Shown here: piece by piece, positions 5,482 through 9,253 of the stretch | How positions within the stretch are numbered: the stretch's first letter is position 1 | Layout: each line of letters opens with the position of its first letter | Assembly (NCBI GenBank): GCA_025937035.1 | Contig: JAICSG010000108.1 | Coordinates: 1-9,253, forward strand | Length of the DNA: 9,253 nt | Source of the DNA: Thermoanaerobaculia bacterium | GTDB taxonomy: Bacteria > Acidobacteriota > Thermoanaerobaculia > Multivoradales > UBA5704 | Direction of reading: 5' to 3' | Position numbers and translations under genes: made by a program | The notes under the pieces: model-generated | Told to the model about the DNA's origin: nothing | Seen by the model: the letters and a program-made list of their open reading frames with translations, nothing else | The model's database searches: none

Positions 5482-7167
5482 ATGCGCCGCACGCTGATCT
5501 GTCTGGCCGGGCTCGCCGCCCTGGGCCTCGCGACGGCCGCGCAAGCCGCGGAGAAGAAGGCTCAGGCGAAAGCCCCCGGGAAGGAGCTCAAGATCGTGTC
5601 TGACATCGAGAAGCGCGTCGCGCAATTCGCCCCGACCCCGCTCCACGCCGATCTCTCGGGTCCGTCGGCCGAGGACCGCAAGGTGCTCGACAAGCTCGTC
5701 CAGGCCTCCCGGCTGCTGAACGAGGTCTTCCTGCGCCAGGCCTGGACGGGCAATCCGGCGATGCGCGAGCAGCTCAAGAGCTACACCGGCCCGCACGCCG
5801 CGGCCGTCCGCGAGTACTTCGACATCAACTTCGGCCCCTGGGACCGCCTGGCCGAGCGCGAGCCCTTCGTAGGCGACAAGCCCCGTCCCAAGGGGGCCGG
5901 CTCCTACCCCGAGGACCTCACCAAGGAGGCCTTCGAGGACTGGGTCGCCAAGCATCCGGCCGACAAGGACAAGCTCACCTCGACCGTGACGGTGGTCCGC
6001 CGCGGCCCCGATGGCGGCCTGATCGCCGTCCCCTACTCTCAGGAATATGCCCAGTGGCTCAAGCCGGCCGCGAAGCTCCTGCGCGAGGCCGCGGCCCTCA
6101 CCCACAACGCCTCGCTCAAGAGGTTCCTGACCCTGCGCGCCGACGCCTTCGAGAACGACGACTACTACGCCAGCGACATGGCCTGGATGGATCTCGACGC
6201 GCCGGTGGAGGTCACCATCGGCCCCTATGAGACCTACGAGGACGACCTCTTCGGCTACAAGGCCTCCTTCGAGTCGTTCGTCACCGTGAATCTGCCGAAG
6301 GAGTCCGCCGCCCTCACCCGCTACAAGGAGCGGCTCCCCTGGCTGGAGCGCAACCTGCCGATCCCCGACGCGGACAAGAACCTCCACCGGGGCACCGACA
6401 GCCCCATCCGGGTGGTGGACACCCACTACGGCTCGGGCGAGAACCGGGCCGGCGTGCAGACGGTCGCCTTCAACCTCCCCAACGACGAGCGGGTGCGCGA
6501 GGCCAAGGGGTCGAAGAAGGTCCTGCTGCACAACATCATGCGGGCGAAGTACGACAAGATCCTGATCCCCATCGCCCACCAGGTGCTCGACCCCGCGCAG
6601 GTGAAGGACGTCTCCTTCGACGCCTACTTCAACGAGATCCTCCACCACGAGCTCTCCCACGGCCTGGGCCCCGGCACCATCACGGTGAACGGCCGCAAGA
6701 CCGAGGTGCGCCTGGAGCTCAAGGAGCTGTTCGGGACCCTGGAGGAGGCGAAGGCGGACGTGATGGGGGTCTACAACATCCTCGCCCTGATCGAGCAGAA
6801 GGAGATGCCGGCCTCCCTCCGCAAGTCGCTGGAGCCGACCTACGTGGCGGGCCTCTTCCGCGCCGCCCGCTTCGGGGTCGACGAAGCCCACGGCCAGGGG
6901 GTGGTGGCGCAATTCAACTACCTGGCGCAGAAGGGGGCGCTGGTGACGGACGCCCAGGGCCGAGTGCACGCCGTCTCCGAGAAGTTCCCCGGCGCCATCC
7001 GGGACCTCCTCCACGACATGCTGACGCTCCAGGCCCGCGGCGACTACGAGGGCACCAAGAAGTTCCTCGACACCTACGGCAAGCCCACGCAAGGCCTGCG
7101 GGACGCCATCGGCCGCCTGAAGGCGGTTCCGGTGGACATCAAGCCGGTGTACGCGGCGGACAAGTAG
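5482..7167 (+). CDS. Secreted M49 (dipeptidyl-peptidase III-type) zinc metallopeptidase with HELSH motif
   Basis: The protein has 561 residues. A Sec signal peptide (basic MRR, hydrophobic 4-20, AQA before a cleavage near 22-23) sends it to the periplasm or beyond. The second half carries the M49 features: ETYEDDLFGYKASFESF (250-266), HHELSHGLGPGTI (388-400) and LFGTLEEAKADVMGVY (416-431). By analogy with known DPP III enzymes, zinc ligands would be H389, H393 and E422, with E390 the catalytic base. Classical family members have a six-residue HExxGH motif; this one has five (HELSH), as reported for some bacterial relatives such as that of Caldithrix abyssi. The likely activity is removal of dipeptides from short peptides, but activity of the short-motif branch may be weaker or different. 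AAGGAG lies five bases before the ATG. A strong hairpin follows the stop, and the next gene has its own upstream region. Confidence 0.87.
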   Translation: MRRTLICLAGLAALGLATAAQAAEKKAQAKAPGKELKIVSDIEKRVAQFAPTPLHADLSGPSAEDRKVLDKLVQASRLLNEVFLRQAWTGNPAMREQLKSYTGPHAAAVREYFDINFGPWDRLAEREPFVGDKPRPKGAGSYPEDLTKEAFEDWVAKHPADKDKLTSTVTVVRRGPDGGLIAVPYSQEYAQWLKPAAKLLREAAALTHNASLKRFLTLRADAFENDDYYASDMAWMDLDAPVEVTIGPYETYEDDLFGYKASFESFVTVNLPKESAALTRYKERLPWLERNLPIPDADKNLHRGTDSPIRVVDTHYGSGENRAGVQTVAFNLPNDERVREAKGSKKVLLHNIMRAKYDKILIPIAHQVLDPAQVKDVSFDAYFNEILHHELSHGLGPGTITVNGRKTEVRLELKELFGTLEEAKADVMGVYNILALIEQKEMPASLRKSLEPTYVAGLFRAARFGVDEAHGQGVVAQFNYLAQKGALVTDAQGRVHAVSEKFPGAIRDLLHDMLTLQARGDYEGTKKFLDTYGKPTQGLRDAIGRLKAVPVDIKPVYAADK

Positions 7168-7178
7168 GGCCCCTCATC

Positions 7179-7213
7179 CAGGCCGGGGGCGGGTAACTTT
7201 CCGCCCCGGCCTG
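7179..7213 (+). terminator. Strong hairpin after the M49 gene
   Basis: CAGGCCGGGGGCGG (7179-7192) pairs with CCGCCCCGGCCTG (7201-7213) over 13 base pairs with one bulged G and an eight-base loop, 11 bases past the stop codon. There is no T run behind it, so it may act as a stabilising 3' end or a pause site rather than a textbook intrinsic terminator. Confidence 0.6.
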
Positions 7214-7236
7214 CGTATACACCGCGAGGGAGACGC

Positions 7237-7265
7237 GTGACCTTTGCCCGCGACTCCGCTATTCT
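7237..7265 (+). promoter_or_regulatory. Possible sigma70-type promoter for the LolA-like gene
   Basis: GTGACC (7237-7242) and TATTCT (7260-7265) are separated by 17 bases, each matching four of six consensus positions. They lie behind the hairpin of the preceding gene and 38 bases ahead of the ATG. This is a pattern match by eye only; chance matches of this quality are common. Confidence 0.33.
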
Positions 7266-7303
7266 GGCACGACCTTTTACACACTGAGCTCTAGGAGGAC
7301 TCA

Positions 7304-8095
7304 ATGATCCGCAAGACTTTTGCGTGGCTGCTCGTGGCCGGTCTGACGGGCGCCGCGGTGCAGGCCCAGACCGCCGACGAGATCATCAACAAGCATCTCC
7401 AGGCCCGGGGCGGCAAGGACAAGATCAAGGCCGTCCAGTCCGAGCGCATCACCGGCAAGATGGTGATGGGGCAGGGGATGGAGGCGCCGATCACCATGGA
7501 GCTGGCGCGGGGGAACAAGATGCGGATGGAGTTCACCCTCCAGGGGATGACCGGCGTCCAGGCCTACGACGGCAAGGCGGGCTGGTCCGTGATGCCGTTC
7601 ATGGGCAAGACCGAGCCGGAGAAGATGTCCGACGACGACATCAAGCAGGCCGAGGACCAGGCGGACATGGACGGTCTCCTGGTCGACTACAAGGAGAAGG
7701 GGCACCAGGTCGAGTACGTCGGCAAGGAGGACGTCGAGGGGACCCCGGCCTACAAGCTGAAGGTGACGAAGAAGAACGGCGACGTGGTCAACGTCTACAT
7801 CGACGCCGAGAGCTACATGAACATCAAGGAGGCCGGCAAGGTCAAGGTCCGCGGCCAGGAGATCGAGGGGCAGACCACCTTCGGCGACTTCAAGACGGTG
7901 GACGGCCTGGTCTTCCCCTTCTCGATCGAGCAGAAAGCTCAAGGGGCGCCCGGAGGGATGGTGATCAGCATCTCCAAGGTCGAGGTCAACCCGGCGCTGG
8001 ACGCCTCCCGCTTCGCCATGCCGGCCGCCAAGCCCGCGGCGGCGGCCGGGAGTGAGAAGAAGGACGAGAAGGCTCCGGCTCCCCCCAAGCCGTAA
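7304..8095 (+). CDS. LolA-like secreted (outer membrane lipoprotein-sorting-type) protein
   Basis: The product has 263 residues and a Sec signal peptide with cleavage likely after VQA (19-21), leaving a mature protein that starts QTADEIINKHLQARGGKDK. This opening, the beta-rich body with alternating charged and hydrophobic residues, AYDGKAGWSVMPF (87-99), YKLKVTKKNGDVVNVYIDAE and TFGDFKTVDGLVFPFSIE are typical of the LolA/LolB-like fold group often annotated as outer membrane lipoprotein-sorting protein. Many such proteins in diderms other than Proteobacteria are not true LolA chaperones, so the role in carrying lipoproteins or another lipid ligand is inferred. The tail (from about 242) is a low-complexity stretch of Ala, Lys and Pro. 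AGGAGG (7293-7298) five bases before the ATG makes the start firm. A terminator hairpin follows, so the gene is probably monocistronic. Confidence 0.75.
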   Translation: MIRKTFAWLLVAGLTGAAVQAQTADEIINKHLQARGGKDKIKAVQSERITGKMVMGQGMEAPITMELARGNKMRMEFTLQGMTGVQAYDGKAGWSVMPFMGKTEPEKMSDDDIKQAEDQADMDGLLVDYKEKGHQVEYVGKEDVEGTPAYKLKVTKKNGDVVNVYIDAESYMNIKEAGKVKVRGQEIEGQTTFGDFKTVDGLVFPFSIEQKAQGAPGGMVISISKVEVNPALDASRFAMPAAKPAAAAGSEKKDEKAPAPPKP

Positions 8096-8106
8096 CGACT
8101 CACCCC

Positions 8107-8134
8107 AAGCCCCTCTCCTTCAGGAGAGGGGCTT
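8107..8134 (+). terminator. Intrinsic-terminator-like hairpin after the LolA-like gene
   Basis: AAGCCCCTCTCC (8107-8118) and GGAGAGGGGCTT (8123-8134) form a perfect 12-bp stem with a TTCA loop, beginning 11 bases past the stop. The following bases are only moderately T-rich. The symmetric A and T ends would allow weak termination on either strand. Confidence 0.7.
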
Positions 8135-8177
8135 CAGCTTCTCGAATCTGCGGAATCTATTTTCAGGGAGAACGTGT

Positions 8178-9253
8178 ATGCATCGCACAGCGCGATCGAT
8201 TCTCTGTCTGGCGATGGCCGGTCTCGCGGCCGGCGCGGCCACGGCGCGCGCCGCCGACGTCGAGATCGATTCCTATACCTTCGGCGGGCTGGAGGCCCGC
8301 TCCATCGGCCCGGCCAACATGGGCGGCCGCATCGCGGCCATCGACGCCGTGAGCCAGGACCCGCTCACGATCTATATCGGAGCGGCCGGCGGCGGCGTCT
8401 GGAAGTCGACCGACGCCGGGCTCACCTTCAAGCCGGTCTTCGACGAATACAACCAGTCGATCGGCGCCATCACCATCGACCCCAAGGACCCCAAGAAGGT
8501 CTGGGTGGGCACGGGTGAGTCCTGGACCCGCAACAGCACCTCGGTCGGCGACGGGATCTACAAGACGACCGACGGCGGCGACTCCTGGCAGAAGATGGGC
8601 CTGGAGAATACCGAGCGCATCGCCCGCGTCCAGGTGAGCCCGGCCGACGGCAACACCGTCTGGGCCTGCGCCACCGGCCACCTGTGGGACAGCCATCCGG
8701 ACCGCGGCGTCTACAAGACCACCGACGGCGGCAAGACCTGGAAGAAGGTCCTCTACGTCGACGTCGACACCGGCTGCTCCGACCTCGCCCTCGACCCCCA
8801 GGACCCCTCGATCCTCTACGCCGGCATGTGGCAGTTCCGGCGCACCCCGCACTCGTTCTCCTCCGGCGGCAAGGGGAGCGGCCTCTACAAGTCGACCGAC
8901 GGCGGCGAGACCTGGCGGCAGCTCAAGACCGGGCTCCCCGCGGGGGACAAGGGGCGCGTCGCCGTGGCGATCGCGCCGTCGCGGACGAGCGTGGTCTACG
9001 CCCTGGTCGAGTCGGCGGACACGGCCCTCTACCGCTCGGACGACACCGGCGAGAGCTGGCGGCAGGTCAACGACTCGTTCAACGTGCAGGTGCGGCCCTT
9101 CTACTTCGCCCGCGTGGTGGTCGATCCCAACGACTTCAACACGGTCTACAAGCCGGGCCTGATGCTCACGGTGAGCACCGACGGCGGCAAGTCCTTCTCC
9201 GCCGCGATCAGCCTCTCCAGCGGCTTCGGCGCCGGCCCTCACAGCGACCACCA
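8178..9253 (+). CDS. Secreted Asp-box (BNR/sortilin-type) beta-propeller protein, N-terminal part only
   Basis: The frame from the ATG at 8178 stays open to the right edge (358 full codons). A signal peptide (basic MHRTAR, hydrophobic 7-20, cleavage probably after ARA at 23-25) directs it out of the cytoplasm. The mature part opens with LEARSIGPANMGGRIAAI, the usual beginning of the large VPS10/sortilin-like or glycosyl-hydrolase-annotated proteins of Acidobacteriota and Bacteroidota. Six Asp-boxes follow: STDAGLTF (77-84), TTDGGDSW (130-137), TTDGGKTW (181-188), STDGGETW (239-246), SDDTGESW (287-294) and STDGGKSF (333-340), spaced 46-58 residues, as in propeller blades. The window ends in HSDHH, where relatives usually continue with a further propeller part. 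Full-length relatives often approach 1000 residues. The enzymatic or binding role is not established despite the common hydrolase annotation. GGGAG lies seven bases before the start. Confidence 0.88.
   Translation, partial: MHRTARSILCLAMAGLAAGAATARAADVEIDSYTFGGLEARSIGPANMGGRIAAIDAVSQDPLTIYIGAAGGGVWKSTDAGLTFKPVFDEYNQSIGAITIDPKDPKKVWVGTGESWTRNSTSVGDGIYKTTDGGDSWQKMGLENTERIARVQVSPADGNTVWACATGHLWDSHPDRGVYKTTDGGKTWKKVLYVDVDTGCSDLALDPQDPSILYAGMWQFRRTPHSFSSGGKGSGLYKSTDGGETWRQLKTGLPAGDKGRVAVAIAPSRTSVVYALVESADTALYRSDDTGESWRQVNDSFNVQVRPFYFARVVVDPNDFNTVYKPGLMLTVSTDGGKSFSAAISLSSGFGAGPHSDH

Noticed and set aside
5440..7092. 550-codon minus-strand open frame across the M49 gene
   Set aside because: Leu/Val/Gly/Glu-rich product without motifs, opposite a well-supported peptidase gene with signal peptide and zinc motifs.
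8163..9251. 362-codon minus-strand open frame at the right end
   Set aside because: It is the antisense of the Asp-box gene; the plus-strand frame has a signal peptide and six regularly spaced Asp-boxes.

Overview
The window is high-GC bacterial DNA with strong G/C bias at third codon positions, which creates many long antisense ORFs. The GWxTD-domain lipoprotein, the LolA-like secreted protein, the large Asp-box (BNR/sortilin-type) secreted protein and the DPP III-type peptidase suggest an Acidobacteriota-like or related diderm organism. This is inference from gene content; no rRNA, tRNA or phylogenetic marker gene is present.

Left part (1-3434): a YfhO/GT-C-like polytopic membrane protein on the minus strand runs off the left edge. 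Its start lies about a dozen bases from that of a plus-strand pair, an ABC-2 permease (Wzm type) and its ATPase (Wzt type, with a C-terminal beta-sandwich domain). The pair is translationally coupled through a TTGA overlap. Together they look like the export and membrane-modification part of a surface polysaccharide locus, whose glycosyltransferases would lie outside the window.

Middle part (3435-5361): a less GC-rich spacer of about 360 bp holds hairpins, a degenerate direct repeat and an 18-bp palindrome. It is followed by a small DUF3467 protein and a GWxTD-domain lipoprotein on the plus strand. A four-hairpin nested palindrome then fills exactly the gap between the GWxTD stop codon and the stop codon of a convergent EVE-domain protein on the minus strand.

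Right part (5482-9253): three separate plus-strand genes all encode proteins with signal peptides. They are an M49/DPP III-type zinc peptidase with the short HELSH zinc motif, a LolA-like protein, and the N-terminal 358 residues of an Asp-box beta-propeller protein that runs off the right edge. Strong hairpins separate the three, so they are probably individual transcription units.

I see no CRISPR array, transposase, phage gene, tRNA or rRNA, and no convincing undescribed multi-gene system. The most unusual items are the stop-to-stop nested palindrome, the head-to-head starts near 1297/1309, the pentapeptide zinc motif in the M49 protein and the structured spacer after the ATPase.
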